A stretch of 64,000 nt of DNA from assembly GCA_903945175.1 (NCBI GenBank), contig CAJAUM010000121.1, positions 62,001-126,000 of the forward strand, in the 5' to 3' direction. A model generated the notes under the pieces. It worked only from the letters and a program-made list of their open reading frames with translations, was not told where the DNA came from and did no database searches. Numbering within the stretch: the first letter of the stretch is position 1; each line of letters starts with the position of its first letter. The DNA is from an uncultured Bacteroidales bacterium (GTDB lineage Bacteria > Bacteroidota > Bacteroidia > Bacteroidales > FEN-979). Positions 43,725 through 53,797 of the stretch are shown in pieces. The translations under genes were made by a program, and so were the position numbers.

Positions 43725-46091
43725 ATGGGAAATACCAAGAAACCATCATCGCTACGCCCATTCTTGACGCCCATAATTATCTATCTGGTCGGGGTGGTTA
43801 TTTATTCATTGGTGGTAAGTTACATTGACCGGCAAGAGATCATCAATAACATTGATGCAAGACTTTTGTATGTTGCCAAAAACATCAAATATGTTTTACC
43901 GCACGATTTTCATGACCGTGCTGTCAATCAGGGTGCAATCAGCGATTCGGAGAATGCACAGAATACTGCAGTATTGACAAAGTTTGCAAAAATTTCTAAT
44001 TTATCATACCTGTATACTGCGGTAGTCCATGATGGAAAGGTGTATTTCACCTCATCCAGCGCCAGCGAGCAGGAGATTCTGAAAAAGGAGCTCCCGGTAT
44101 ATTGGCAAGATTATCCTGAGGCTACAGCAGAATTTAAAGCAGCAATCCACTCGACCAAACCAACCTTTGAATCATCCGACGACCGTTGGGGTTCCTTCAG
44201 AAGCGTCATCATCTGTGAAATATCACCCGGAGGGGAGAAATATTTGATTGGAGCGGACATGAATACAACCTTTGTGCAACACGAAATATTCATTGGGATC
44301 ATGTTTATTTTAATCGGGGCTTTTGTCTTCCTGATTCTCCTGATTCCGTTTTTTTTCGTGCTAAAGGGTTTTTTTAAAAGCCATACGTTTCACCTCGAAA
44401 AGGAAATTCTGGATCGCAAGCAGTTGGAAGCAAAACTGGAGCAATACAAGATACACCTTGAAGAGATTGTTCGCAGACGAACAGAACAGCTCAACAAGGA
44501 AATCGCCGACCGCCATTTGATTGAAATTGAGTTGGAAAAGGCAAAGGAGGTAGCCATCCGTGAAAGCAGGGCCAAGTCCATTTTTCTGGCCAACATGAGC
44601 CATGAAATCAGAACCCCGATGAATGGGGTAATCGGAATGGCCAATATTCTCAAAGATACTGAACTGAACGATCAGCAGCGCGAGTACCTTGATATTATCG
44701 AAATCTCAGGGAATAATCTGTTGGCCATCATCAATGATATTCTTGATTTTTCAAAAATTGAAGCCGGGCAGATCGACCTTGAGAATATCCCGTTCAATCT
44801 GATGCAACAAGTTGAAGAGGTGATCAAGATCCAGCATGTGAGAGCACAGGGAAAAGGGCTTAAACTTTTTTCAATGATCTCTCCCGAGCTCCCCGAGCAG
44901 GTTAAGGGTGACCCGGTCCGTTTTAAGCAGATTATTTCAAACCTCACCTCCAATGCCATCAAATTCACACCGGAAGGCAGCATAACCATCTCGCTGGAGC
45001 CGGTTTCTCAGAAATCAGAAAAACTCATGATTCGTTGTAATGTCAAGGATACTGGAATCGGGATCTCAGAAGCTGGCCGGGAAAAATTGTTCAAGGAGTT
45101 TTCACAAACAGATGCGTATACAGCCCGCAAATATGGCGGAACAGGATTGGGACTAAAAATTTCAAAAGATCTTTCATCCCTTATGGGGGGAGAGATTGGC
45201 GTTGAAAGCGAAGAGGGGAAAGGATCCACTTTTTGGTTTACCGTTGAATTCGGCAAGGTTGATAAGTCGGATATTGAACTGATGAATGAAACGGCGAAGA
45301 ATAATTCAGCAAAATCACTGTCCATCTTGATGGTTGAAGATAATTACATCAGCCAGAAAGTTGCGAAATCAGCCCTGTTACGTGAAGGTTATCGGGATAT
45401 TGAAATAGCTGAAAACGGAAAGATTGCCGTGAAAATGTTCAGTGAAAAAAACTACCACATCGTGTTGATGGATATTCGGATGCCGGTGATGGATGGCCTT
45501 GAAGCCACAGAAAAATTCCGGGAAATTGAGCAGAATGATCTGACCCGGACCCCCACTACCATTGTTGCATTTACAGCGTATGCCATTGAGGGGGATCGTG
45601 AACGCTTCATTTCAGCAGGTATGGATGATTATATAGCCAAACCATTTCAACCGGAAGAGTTGATACGTGTCATTGAAAAGTATGCCCTTAGGCACCGTTT
45701 CCGTACCCAGCGCCGCCTGAAAATTCTACTGGCCGAAGATAACAAGATAAACCAGAAGGTCGCCTCGAAAACGCTTGAATCATTTGGACATCAGGTTGAT
45801 GTGGTTGAAAACGGTCTTGAAGCGGTAGATAAAGTCAAACAGAATCAGTATGATTTGATCATGATGGATCTGGAAATGCCAGAAATGGATGGAATTGAGG
45901 CGACACGCGTGATCCGGAAACTGGAATCAGAAAATTTGCGTGAGGGCCCCAACCGGAAGCACATAAAAATTGTTGCACTTACCGCGCATTCCACGACAGA
46001 GGACAAAGTAAGGTGCCAGGAGGCGGGAATGGACGATTACATAAGCAAGCCATTCCGGCAAAGTGAAATAGCCAGGGCCTTGCAAATTTAA
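43725..46091 (+). CDS. hybrid sensor histidine kinase with two receiver domains
   Basis: A 788-residue membrane kinase. Helices at about 13-33 and 187-213 bracket a 150-residue periplasmic sensor region of no recognised type. A coiled coil (225-282) leads to HisKA with His293 ([11 protein letters not shown]), then HATPase_c with N406/N410, DTGIG and GTGLGL. Two receivers follow: Asp583 with Lys639 and Asp715 with Lys775. There is no HPt domain. Together with the receiver protein upstream it forms a phosphorelay without a visible output. Position between mutA and mutB suggests, without proving, a role in propionate or succinate metabolism. Confidence 0.94.
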   Translation: MGNTKKPSSLRPFLTPIIIYLVGVVIYSLVVSYIDRQEIINNIDARLLYVAKNIKYVLPHDFHDRAVNQGAISDSENAQNTAVLTKFAKISNLSYLYTAVVHDGKVYFTSSSASEQEILKKELPVYWQDYPEATAEFKAAIHSTKPTFESSDDRWGSFRSVIICEISPGGEKYLIGADMNTTFVQHEIFIGIMFILIGAFVFLILLIPFFFVLKGFFKSHTFHLEKEILDRKQLEAKLEQYKIHLEEIVRRRTEQLNKEIADRHLIEIELEKAKEVAIRESRAKSIFLANMSHEIRTPMNGVIGMANILKDTELNDQQREYLDIIEISGNNLLAIINDILDFSKIEAGQIDLENIPFNLMQQVEEVIKIQHVRAQGKGLKLFSMISPELPEQVKGDPVRFKQIISNLTSNAIKFTPEGSITISLEPVSQKSEKLMIRCNVKDTGIGISEAGREKLFKEFSQTDAYTARKYGGTGLGLKISKDLSSLMGGEIGVESEEGKGSTFWFTVEFGKVDKSDIELMNETAKNNSAKSLSILMVEDNYISQKVAKSALLREGYRDIEIAENGKIAVKMFSEKNYHIVLMDIRMPVMDGLEATEKFREIEQNDLTRTPTTIVAFTAYAIEGDRERFISAGMDDYIAKPFQPEELIRVIEKYALRHRFRTQRRLKILLAEDNKINQKVASKTLESFGHQVDVVENGLEAVDKVKQNQYDLIMMDLEMPEMDGIEATRVIRKLESENLREGPNRKHIKIVALTAHSTTEDKVRCQEAGMDDYISKPFRQSEIARALQI

Positions 46092-46100
46092 TGTTACTCC

Positions 46101-46928
46101 ATGACAAAGGGTTATTTAGCATTCATATATTTCTTGCTAGCCGGGCTTATCAGTCCACTTCTTGCACAGGATGTAAAGGTTCGTTCTGATATCGAGGTAG
46201 AAAAGGAATCTGACGATGTCGTATTGGAATTCGGAGCCGATATTTTCAGCCGCTATATATGGAGGGGAAATGATTTCGGAAATTCACCTGCCATTCAGCC
46301 AAACATTTGCTTTTCCTGGAAAGGATTAAAAATAGGTTCGTGGGGATCGTATGCCTTTTCAAAACACAGCATTGAATTCAATGATTCGACCATTGTTGAT
46401 GCAGGAAATTATGCAGAAGTTGATTTTTATATTTCCTATACATACAAGTGGTTTACCCTGATGGTGTTTGACTATTTTACCATGAACGGGCTGAATGCCA
46501 ATCAGGGGAACAGGTATTTTGATTACCGCAATGAAACCACCGGACATACCTTTGAGGGCTGTCTGTCATTTGATGGTCCAGAAAAGTTTCCATTGCAAGT
46601 CATGGTCAGTACCCTCTTTTACGGATATGATAAGGATCAGGATTCATCGGGGGTTTATGGACTTGGTGAAAAGAATAATTTTTCAACCTATATTGAACTG
46701 GGCTATAGGATTCAATTCAAGAAAATAGATCTCGAGCTTCGGCCATTTATCGGGGGAATTCCATTTGGGAGCGCCTGGTACGGGCCAAAGGCAGGGATTG
46801 TTAATCTTGGTCTGACAGCAAAGAAATCAATTCCGATAACGCCCAAATATGCACTGCCGGTTCAGGTATCGGTTATTGCTGACCCCATGGATCAAAACCT
46901 ATATCTTGTATTTGGGATATCCATGTAA
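46101..46928 (+). CDS. putative outer-membrane beta-barrel protein (TorF/Gcw_chp-like)
   Basis: A 275-residue exported protein: signal peptide ending near LLAQ (residue 22), then a strand-rich body. The segment FGADIFSRYIWRGNDFGNSPAIQP resembles the start of TorF/Gcw_chp putative porins (SrYvWRG...PaiQ). Many alternating aromatic strands (EVDFYISYTYKWFTLMVFDYF) and a final hydrophobic strand YLVFGISM fit a barrel. Substrate is unknown. It lies nine bases after the kinase gene and 28 before mutB, so it may supply or sense a solute tied to that pathway; this is inference. Confidence 0.75.
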   Translation: MTKGYLAFIYFLLAGLISPLLAQDVKVRSDIEVEKESDDVVLEFGADIFSRYIWRGNDFGNSPAIQPNICFSWKGLKIGSWGSYAFSKHSIEFNDSTIVDAGNYAEVDFYISYTYKWFTLMVFDYFTMNGLNANQGNRYFDYRNETTGHTFEGCLSFDGPEKFPLQVMVSTLFYGYDKDQDSSGVYGLGEKNNFSTYIELGYRIQFKKIDLELRPFIGGIPFGSAWYGPKAGIVNLGLTAKKSIPITPKYALPVQVSVIADPMDQNLYLVFGISM

Positions 46929-46956
46929 AACTTCCACCAAAACTATGTAACGAACG

Positions 46957-49107
46957 ATGAGACCAGATTTTAAAAATGTTGAATTAACGCAATCCCCGGA
47001 AGGGCAAACCTTTTCCGAATGGGAGAGAGAGGCCGGGATTCAAAAGAATTGGAAAACGCCGGAACAGATCCCGGTGAAACCGGTTTACGGAGACAGTGAT
47101 TTACGCGAGATGGAACATCTCAACTATGCTGCCGGACTGCCGCCATTTCTTCGCGGGCCATATTCCACCATGTATGTAATGAGCCCCTGGACCATACGCC
47201 AGTATGCCGGGTTTTCGACTGCTGAAGAATCCAATGCCTTCTATCGCCGAAACCTGAAAGCAGGGCAGAAAGGTTTGTCTGTTGCATTTGATCTCGCCAC
47301 CCACCGAGGGTATGACTCTGACCATGAACGTGTGGTAGGTGATGTTGGCAAAGCGGGCGTGGCCATTGATTCCATACTTGACATGAAGATCCTGTTTGAT
47401 CAGATTCCAATGGACATCATGTCGGTTTCCATGACCATGAATGGGGCTGTATTGCCCATACTCGCCTTTTATATTGTTGCGGCGGAGGAGCAGGGGGTGC
47501 CCATGGCCAAGCTCACAGGAACCATTCAAAATGACATCCTGAAGGAGTTTATGGTGCGTAATACCTATATATATCCTCCAAGTCCCTCCATGAAGATTAT
47601 TGCGGATATCTTTGGGTTTACTTCGAAGAACATGCCGAAATTCAACTCAATTTCTATCAGTGGATATCATATGCAGGAGGCGGGTGCCACTGCAGATATC
47701 GAACTGGCCTATACCCTTGCTGACGGACTTGAATATCTGCGTGCCGGTATCAATGCCGGGATGGATATCGATACGTTTGCACCCCGGTTATCATTCTTTT
47801 GGGGCGCCGGGATGAATCATTTTATGGAGATCGCCAAGATGCGCGCCGCACGGTTGTTATGGGCAAAGATCGTGAAGCAATTCAACCCGAAGAACCCGAA
47901 ATCAATGGCGCTGAGAACCCACACGCAGACTTCAGGCTGGAGCCTTACCGAACAGGATCCATTCAACAATGTTACCCGCACCTGTGTGGAAGCGCTGGCA
48001 GCAGCCCTGGGTCACACACAGTCGTTGCACACCAATGCGCTGGATGAGGCCATCGCGCTGCCCACTGATTTTTCTGCACGAATTGCCCGCAACACACAAA
48101 TATACCTGCAGGAGGAGACACAAATTTGCAGGTCGGTCGACCCCTGGGCCGGATCATATTATGTTGAAATGCTGACCCATGAAATCGCGCATAAGGCCTG
48201 GGCACTGATCGAAGAGGTTGAGCTTCTGGGCGGCATGGCAAAGGCCATTGAAACAGGAATTCCCAAAATGCGCATTGAGGAGGCTTCGGCCCGGAAGCAG
48301 GCAAGGATCGACTCAGGCAAGGATAAAATTGTGGGTGTTAATCTGAATAGACTTGAAAAAGAGGATCCGATCGAAATTCTTAATGTGGATAATGCCGCCG
48401 TTCGCGAATCGCAGGTGCTGAGGTTACAGCATTTAAAAGCCAATCGCGACAATGCATCGGTTCAGGCCGCATTGGAGGCCCTGACATCATCGGCAGCGTC
48501 AGGTGAAGGCAATTTACTGGCCCTGGCCATTGATGCTGCCCGAAAAAGAGCCTCGCTCGGTGAAATTTCATTCGCACTTGAAAAAATTTACGGGAGGTAC
48601 AAAGCTGTGATACGAAGCATCTCAGGAATTTATTCCTCGGAATCAAAGGACAATAAAGTTTTTGCCAGGGCACGTGAACTGGCCGACAATTTTGCTGACA
48701 TGGAGGGCCGCCGGCCACGCATCATGATTGCCAAAATGGGGCAGGATGGCCATGACCGCGGCGCCAAAGTGGTTGCTACAGGGTATGCCGACATTGGATT
48801 TGATGTCGATATCGGGCCATTGTTTCAAACTCCCGCAGAATCTGCCAAGCAGGCAGTTGAAAATGATGTTCATATTCTAGGCGTATCGAGCCTGGCTGCT
48901 GGCCATAAGACGCTGGTTCCCCAGGTGATTGAAGAGCTGAAAAAATTAGGACGCGAAGATATCATGGTTATCGTGGGGGGGGTGATCCCAACACAGGATT
49001 ATGAATTTCTTTACAAGGCAGGTGCTGCTGCCATTTTTGGGCCCGGCACTGTGATTCCCGAAGCGGGCATCAAACTGCTTGAAATCCTGATCGAAAGCCG
49101 GAAATAG
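46957..49107 (+). CDS. mutB: methylmalonyl-CoA mutase large (catalytic) subunit
   Basis: A 716-residue catalytic subunit. The substrate-binding barrel includes [20 protein letters not shown] and [19 protein letters not shown]. The C-terminal cobalamin-binding domain has DxHxxG (Asp597, His599, Gly602), where His599 is the lower cobalt ligand, followed by [13 protein letters not shown]. It performs the adenosylcobalamin radical rearrangement of succinyl-CoA and (R)-methylmalonyl-CoA. Full length. The G-protein chaperone MeaB and methylmalonyl-CoA epimerase are not in the window. An M16 peptidase gene follows after three bases. Confidence 0.97.
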   Translation: MRPDFKNVELTQSPEGQTFSEWEREAGIQKNWKTPEQIPVKPVYGDSDLREMEHLNYAAGLPPFLRGPYSTMYVMSPWTIRQYAGFSTAEESNAFYRRNLKAGQKGLSVAFDLATHRGYDSDHERVVGDVGKAGVAIDSILDMKILFDQIPMDIMSVSMTMNGAVLPILAFYIVAAEEQGVPMAKLTGTIQNDILKEFMVRNTYIYPPSPSMKIIADIFGFTSKNMPKFNSISISGYHMQEAGATADIELAYTLADGLEYLRAGINAGMDIDTFAPRLSFFWGAGMNHFMEIAKMRAARLLWAKIVKQFNPKNPKSMALRTHTQTSGWSLTEQDPFNNVTRTCVEALAAALGHTQSLHTNALDEAIALPTDFSARIARNTQIYLQEETQICRSVDPWAGSYYVEMLTHEIAHKAWALIEEVELLGGMAKAIETGIPKMRIEEASARKQARIDSGKDKIVGVNLNRLEKEDPIEILNVDNAAVRESQVLRLQHLKANRDNASVQAALEALTSSAASGEGNLLALAIDAARKRASLGEISFALEKIYGRYKAVIRSISGIYSSESKDNKVFARARELADNFADMEGRRPRIMIAKMGQDGHDRGAKVVATGYADIGFDVDIGPLFQTPAESAKQAVENDVHILGVSSLAAGHKTLVPQVIEELKKLGREDIMVIVGGVIPTQDYEFLYKAGAAAIFGPGTVIPEAGIKLLEILIESRK

Positions 49108-49110
49108 TTC

Positions 49111-50343
49111 ATGGAACTGCAAACTTTTACGCTGCCCAACGGTATCCGCCTGGTGCATTCCCCCATCCCTGATCCGGTTGCGCATTGCGGGATGTTTATT
49201 CATGCCGGTTCGCGCGATGAAACCGATGCCGAACATGGAATGGCCCATTTTATTGAACATACCATTTTCAAAGGTACGGTCAAACGCAATGTTTTTCAGG
49301 TTCTGAACCGCCTCGAAAATGTCGGGGCAGATCTGAACGCATACACAGCCAAGGAGGAGACCTGTATTTATGCCTCCTTTCTCAGCGAATATTACGACCG
49401 TACCCTCGAATTGTTTCAGGATATTTTTTTCCATTCGATCTTTCCTGAAAAAGAATTGGAACGGGAAAAGCAGGTCGTGATGGACGAGATCACATCGTAC
49501 CAGGATACCCCGGCTGAACAGATATTCGATGATTTTGAGGATCATGTTTTTGCTGGACACCCGCTTGGGAAAAACATTCTGGGTTCGGCCAAGAGTTTGA
49601 AAAAGTTTAAACGGCAGAACATTCTGGACTTTATTCACCATAATTACCGGCTCGATGAAGTGGTGATTGTTTCGGTTGGCAACATTGAGTTTAAAAAGCT
49701 GTTAAAAATTGTCAATAAATATTTCAGTGATCATCCCGGTCGTGGAACAAGTCAGCCCAGAATTCCATTTCAGGATTACCACCCTTTTACGAAGATCCAA
49801 AAGAAAAAGACATTTCAGGTGCATTGCCTGGTGGGAGCCCCTGCCTATGCCTTCGGTCATGCACAGCGGATTTCACTGGCACTGCTAAACAACATGCTTG
49901 GAGGGCCCATTATGAACTCGCGATTGTCCTTGGCCTTGCGCGAACGTAACGGGTTAACCTACCAAAGCGAATCAAATTATTCAGCCTATTCCGATGCCGG
50001 CATTATACATATCTATTTCGGCACCGACCCGGCCAATTATGAAAAGGCTCTGGGAATTGTGCATAAGGAGCTGAGACGGCTTCGCGAGGAGAAGCTGACC
50101 AAAGTTCAGTTGCATACAATTAAAAAGCAGCTCATCGGGCAACTGGCCATTGCGCAGGAATCAAACCTGGCAGCCATGCTGGCGATCGGGAAGAGCTACC
50201 TGCTTCAAAACAAATTTGATCCGATAGAGACCATCATTGAACATATCCAGGGAACAAAAGTGGAGGAGCTGACCGACATTGCCAATGAAATTTTTGACGA
50301 ACAAAAACTGAGCATGTTGACCTTTAAAACACATCCATCATGA
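49111..50343 (+). CDS. M16 family zinc peptidase
   Basis: A 410-residue M16 (pitrilysin/insulinase-like) peptidase. The inverted zinc motif HFIEH is at residues 46-50, with the third ligand Glu126 in VVMDE at the standard spacing. The C-terminal half carries the arginine/tyrosine-type region RNGLTYQSESNYSAYSD. No signal peptide is seen, so it is probably cytoplasmic; homologues process peptides or small proteins. It follows mutB by three bases and its end overlaps the methyltransferase start by four bases (ATGA). Confidence 0.93.
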   Translation: MELQTFTLPNGIRLVHSPIPDPVAHCGMFIHAGSRDETDAEHGMAHFIEHTIFKGTVKRNVFQVLNRLENVGADLNAYTAKEETCIYASFLSEYYDRTLELFQDIFFHSIFPEKELEREKQVVMDEITSYQDTPAEQIFDDFEDHVFAGHPLGKNILGSAKSLKKFKRQNILDFIHHNYRLDEVVIVSVGNIEFKKLLKIVNKYFSDHPGRGTSQPRIPFQDYHPFTKIQKKKTFQVHCLVGAPAYAFGHAQRISLALLNNMLGGPIMNSRLSLALRERNGLTYQSESNYSAYSDAGIIHIYFGTDPANYEKALGIVHKELRRLREEKLTKVQLHTIKKQLIGQLAIAQESNLAAMLAIGKSYLLQNKFDPIETIIEHIQGTKVEELTDIANEIFDEQKLSMLTFKTHPS

Positions 50344-50981
50344 TCGAATCACCACTTCAGGCGTATGCTGAAGCCCATACCACGCCCGAAATTCCCATTC
50401 TGGCCAGGCTTAATCGTGAAACCAACCTTACCCAGATCCATCCGCAAATGTTATCGGGCCATTTGCAGGGAACCCTGCTGCGGATGTTTTGCCAGATGAT
50501 ACGACCTGAGCGAATCCTCGAAATCGGTACTTTTACTGGCTATTCAGCCATCAGTCTGGCATTGGGCCTGGGCCATGCGCCATCCGGGATCGTTCACACC
50601 ATTGAAATCAATCCTGAACAGGAACAAGGCATTCGGCAATTCATCCGGGAGGCCGGGCTTGAGGAACAAGTTATACTGCACATCGGGAAGGCGATTGAAA
50701 TTATTCCTGCCCTAACGGAATCATGGGACCTGGTTTTTATCGATGCCGACAAGCCCAACTATCTGAATTATTACAAAATGGTTCTACCACATGTGCGCCA
50801 GGGCGGCTTCATCATGGCCGATAATGTACTTTGGGATGGGAAAGTGATTGGTGATCCTGCAAAAATGGATAAAGATACCCTCGGGATCATCGAATTCAAT
50901 GATTTCGTGCACCAGGACGACCATGTCGAAAATGCAGTATTGCCTTTCAGGGATGGGTTGATGATTATCCGGAAGAAATAA
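50340..50981 (+). CDS. class I SAM-dependent O-methyltransferase
   Basis: A 213-residue O-methyltransferase of the caffeoyl-CoA/catechol type (methyltransf_3). SAM-binding motif EIGTFTGYSAISLALGL, then TIEINPEQ, and the metal-binding segment LVFIDADKPNYLNYYKMV with DNVLWDGKV. Substrates for bacterial members are usually unknown catechols. It ends the gene string that starts at mutA and is convergent with purE, 17 bases apart. Confidence 0.92.
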   Translation: MIESPLQAYAEAHTTPEIPILARLNRETNLTQIHPQMLSGHLQGTLLRMFCQMIRPERILEIGTFTGYSAISLALGLGHAPSGIVHTIEINPEQEQGIRQFIREAGLEEQVILHIGKAIEIIPALTESWDLVFIDADKPNYLNYYKMVLPHVRQGGFIMADNVLWDGKVIGDPAKMDKDTLGIIEFNDFVHQDDHVENAVLPFRDGLMIIRKK

Positions 50982-50998
50982 TCACGCACCTTGTAAGC

Positions 50999-51505
50999 CT
51001 ATTCCACCCTGTACTTGAATTTCACCAGGGCCAGTTCTTCATTGGCTTTGATGATTTTCTTTTTCAGATCCTCTTTAAACGCAACCATCTTCAAATGCAA
51101 CTTCTGGTCGCCTACTGCCAGAATTTCAGCAGCCAGAATCGCAGCGTTCTGAGCACCATTTATGCCCACTGTGGCGACAGGAATTCCCGGGGGCATCTGA
51201 ACAATGGATAACAAAGCATCCAATCCATCAAGGGAGCTTTTGATCGGGACCCCAATCACGGGCAAGGTAGTCATGGCCGCAATAACGCCCGGAAGATGTG
51301 CCGCCATCCCTGCAGCGGCAATGATTACACGAACCCCCCGCCGGTAGGCATTTTTTGCAAACTCCTCAACTTTTTCAGGAGTCCGGTGAGCCGAGAGGGC
51401 ATTCATTTCAAAAGGGATGTGCATTTCATCCAGAAATTTAGCTGCCGCTTCCATGACCGGCAGATCGGAAGTGCTGCCCATGATAATGCTTACTTTGGGA
51501 TCCAT
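50999..51505 (-). CDS. purE: N5-carboxyaminoimidazole ribonucleotide mutase
   Basis: A 168-residue PurE, which converts N5-CAIR to CAIR in purine synthesis. The N-terminal GSTSDLP loop (residues 10-16), SAHRTPE and AAAGMAAHLPGV are conserved substrate-binding features. Length is normal for class I PurE. purK is not adjacent. The promoter element lies between it and the divergent hpt gene. Confidence 0.96.
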   Translation of the reverse strand: MDPKVSIIMGSTSDLPVMEAAAKFLDEMHIPFEMNALSAHRTPEKVEEFAKNAYRRGVRVIIAAAGMAAHLPGVIAAMTTLPVIGVPIKSSLDGLDALLSIVQMPPGIPVATVGINGAQNAAILAAEILAVGDQKLHLKMVAFKEDLKKKIIKANEELALVKFKYRVE

Positions 51506-51531
51506 AGGATGTTAGAATTCATGTTATGTGA

Positions 51532-51539
51532 CAAAAGTA
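51532..51539 (-). promoter_or_regulatory. probable -7 element of the purE promoter
   Basis: The minus strand reads TACTTTTG, matching TAnnTTTG, 27 bases before the purE ATG. It faces the hpt element across 13 bases, so the two purine promoters overlap. Confidence 0.45.
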
Positions 51540-51552
51540 GCGATATTTTCAC

Positions 51553-51560
51553 TATTTTTG
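51553..51560 (+). promoter_or_regulatory. probable -7 element of the hpt promoter
   Basis: TATTTTTG matches TAnnTTTG, 24 bases before the hpt ATG. Confidence 0.45.
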
Positions 51561-51584
51561 CATACAACAAACAATTGATTGGTT

Positions 51585-52121
51585 ATGACAAAGATAAAGG
51601 TAAGAGAGTTGGTTTTCGAGAAGTTTATAACCAGTGAAGAGATTGATGCTGCAGTTACGAAGGTGGCTGATAGAATTAACCGTGATTATGTGGGAAAGAA
51701 TCCTTTGCTGTTGGCGATCCTAAACGGTGCATTTATCTTTGCTTCCGATCTCATGCGCAAAATCACCATTCCGTGCGAAATCTCTTTTGTCAAATATGCC
51801 TCCTATTCAGGCACCCTGACCACTTCGAAGGTAAAGGAACTGATCGGGGTGAATGAAGATATTGAGGGCCGGCATATTATTGTTGTTGAGGATATTGTGG
51901 ATACTGGCATTACGATGGATAAGCTGCTGACTGATATCCATGGGAAAAATCCACTGGATGTAAAGGTCGCCTGCTTTTGTTTCAAAGCGGAAGCTTTTCA
52001 GAAGAAGTTCAAGATTGATTACCTTGGATTGGTCATTCCCAATGATTTTATTGTGGGTTATGGTCTTGATTATGATGGGTATGGACGAAATTTTCCGGAA
52101 ATTTACAAATTGGTGAAATAA
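51585..52121 (+). CDS. hpt: hypoxanthine phosphoribosyltransferase
   Basis: A 178-residue purine salvage enzyme that makes IMP (and likely GMP) from the free base and PRPP. The PRPP-binding motif is VVEDIVDTGITMD; LLAILNGAFIFASDLMRKI and VPND-like VIPNDFIVGYGLDYDGYGRN near the C-terminus are typical of HGPRT. I chose ATG at 51585. It is followed 23 bases later by adk and is divergent to purE, giving a small purine cluster. Confidence 0.95.
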   Translation: MTKIKVRELVFEKFITSEEIDAAVTKVADRINRDYVGKNPLLLAILNGAFIFASDLMRKITIPCEISFVKYASYSGTLTTSKVKELIGVNEDIEGRHIIVVEDIVDTGITMDKLLTDIHGKNPLDVKVACFCFKAEAFQKKFKIDYLGLVIPNDFIVGYGLDYDGYGRNFPEIYKLVK

Positions 52122-52144
52122 TTATTTATCGATAATCTTGCTGT

Positions 52145-52711
52145 ATGTTTAATCTGATTCTCTTTGGACCTCCGGGTGCCGGTAAAGGAACGCAGGCCGT
52201 TAAAATTGCTGAAAAATTCGGTTGGAAACATGTGTCAACAGGTGATATTCTCCGGGCTGAGGTGAGCCAGGGAACCCCTTTGGGGTTGAAGGTAAAAGCT
52301 GTGATGGAAGCGGGACATCTTGTCTCTGATGCATTGCTGATTGAAATCATGGAGTCCGTTTTCGTGAATAACAGTGATGTCAAAGGATTTGTACTGGACG
52401 GTTTTCCCCGGACGCTAAAACAGGCACAGGAACTTGATCAGATGCTGTTGACGCATGGCCGGAACGTTTCGCTCGTGCTCGCACTTGAGGTGAATGAGGA
52501 GGAACTTGTTAAACGGCTGCTCAAACGTGCCCAGGATCAGGGTCGTAAAGATGACACGGAAGAGGTGGTCAAGAACCGCCTGGTTCAGTATCATCATCAT
52601 ACAAAACCATTGATTGATTACTACAAAACCAAAAATCTGTATAAGGAGGTTTTTGGAGAGGGGTCGATTGAACAGATATTCGATCAGCTTTGTACAGTGA
52701 TTAAACCCTGA
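52145..52711 (+). CDS. adk: adenylate kinase
   Basis: A 188-residue adenylate kinase (ATP + AMP to 2 ADP). P-loop GPPGAGKGTQ at residues 8-17, AMP site STGDILR, DGFPRTLKQA, and a short LID (DQGRKDDTEEVVKNRL). The short form, lacking the zinc-finger LID insert, is usual for this phylum. It follows hpt and precedes obg, an order common in Bacteroidota. Confidence 0.97.
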   Translation: MFNLILFGPPGAGKGTQAVKIAEKFGWKHVSTGDILRAEVSQGTPLGLKVKAVMEAGHLVSDALLIEIMESVFVNNSDVKGFVLDGFPRTLKQAQELDQMLLTHGRNVSLVLALEVNEEELVKRLLKRAQDQGRKDDTEEVVKNRLVQYHHHTKPLIDYYKTKNLYKEVFGEGSIEQIFDQLCTVIKP

Positions 52712-52761
52712 TCTGTTTTTTACACAGATCCATATATATATAATTTCAAATCCCAATTCAA

Positions 52762-53769
52762 TTGTCTGACTCGAACTTCGTTGATTATGTAAAAATTCAT
52801 TGTGCCTCCGGCAACGGAGGAGCAGGGTCACGGCATTTTATGCGTACACGCACCAATGCACACGGAGGCCCCGACGGAGGCGACGGGGGGCGTGGCGGCC
52901 ATATCATTCTTAAAGGGAACAGTCAGTTCTGGACCTTGCTTCACCTGAAATTTACAAAACATCTCAAAGCAGAGCATGGAGGTGCAGGCTCTAAACAATT
53001 GATGCACGGCGCCAATGGCAAGGATGTTTTCATCGATGTTCCTCTGGGGACCTTGGCCCGTGATGCGGAAACCGGTGAATTTATATGTGAGATCACAGAG
53101 GATGGCCAAACATTTATCCTGGTGCCCGGTGGTCGCGGTGGTCTAGGCAATGATCACTTCAAGACTCCGACACGTCAGGCTCCCAAATTCGCGCAACCCG
53201 GAGAACCCGGACTGGAGTTCTGGAAGGTACTGGAATTAAAGCTTTTGGCCGATGTCGGATTGGTTGGATTTCCCAATGCCGGCAAATCGACCCTGTTGTC
53301 GGTTATATCAGCAGCCAAACCGCAGATCGCAGACTATCCATTCACCACCCTGGTGCCCAATCTGGGTATCGTGCGGTATCATGACAATAAATCGTTTGTC
53401 ATGGCCGATATTCCTGGAATCATTGAGGGCGCCCACGAAGGAAAAGGACTTGGGCTGCGTTTTTTACGTCATATTGAACGAAATTCCACCCTGCTTTTCA
53501 TGGTGCCGGTTGATGCGAAGGATATCCGTAAAGAGTACCTTATTTTATTGAATGAACTTGAACAATACAATCCCGAATTGCTTGATAAAACCCGTGTCCT
53601 GGCAATTACCAAATCTGATCTCGCCGACGATGAGATTATCCGGGAGCTGAAAAAGGATTTACCAGAACTCCCGACAGTTTTTATCTCCTCACATAAACAA
53701 ACCGGTCTTGAAAAACTGAAGCAAATGTTGTGGCAGGAGTTAACGCGTGACGAAACGCGTGACGCGTGA
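52762..53769 (+). CDS. obg: GTPase Obg
   Basis: A 335-residue Obg/CgtA GTPase involved in ribosome assembly and stress control. The glycine-rich Obg fold (residues 1-160, e.g. [13 protein letters not shown]) precedes the G domain: G1 GFPNAGKST (169-177), switch I DYPFTT, G3 [17 protein letters not shown]4 ITKSDL. The start is TTG at 52762. The last eight codons (TRDETRDA) and the stop codon fall within a 7-base tandem repeat, so the C-terminal tail is repeat-derived. The core is unaffected. Confidence 0.95.
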   Translation: MSDSNFVDYVKIHCASGNGGAGSRHFMRTRTNAHGGPDGGDGGRGGHIILKGNSQFWTLLHLKFTKHLKAEHGGAGSKQLMHGANGKDVFIDVPLGTLARDAETGEFICEITEDGQTFILVPGGRGGLGNDHFKTPTRQAPKFAQPGEPGLEFWKVLELKLLADVGLVGFPNAGKSTLLSVISAAKPQIADYPFTTLVPNLGIVRYHDNKSFVMADIPGIIEGAHEGKGLGLRFLRHIERNSTLLFMVPVDAKDIRKEYLILLNELEQYNPELLDKTRVLAITKSDLADDEIIRELKKDLPELPTVFISSHKQTGLEKLKQMLWQELTRDETRDA

Positions 53770-53784
53770 CGCGTGACATGTGAC
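53745..53784 (+). repeat. GCGTGAC heptamer tandem, copy 2, spanning the obg stop codon
   Basis: One GCGTGAC (53745-53751), a 5-base spacer, then three perfect tandem GCGTGAC units (53757-53777) and one variant ATGTGAC (53778-53784). The array encodes the obg tail, contains its TGA stop and reaches the region before the PAP2 gene. It is the reverse complement of the arrays at 20781 and 62122. Confidence 0.9.
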
Positions 53785-53797
53785 GAAATTTTTCAAG

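Noticed and set aside
48946-49641. 231-codon minus-strand frame opposite the mutB end and M16 peptidase start.
   Set aside because: The plus-strand genes are unmistakable (cobalamin domain, HFIEH motif); the antisense frame resembles no protein I recognise.
52710-52730. Hairpin GATCTGT/ACAGATC after adk as a terminator.
   Set aside because: The stem is only 7 bp and AT-rich, and the T-run lies in the loop instead of after the stem; obg probably continues the transcript.
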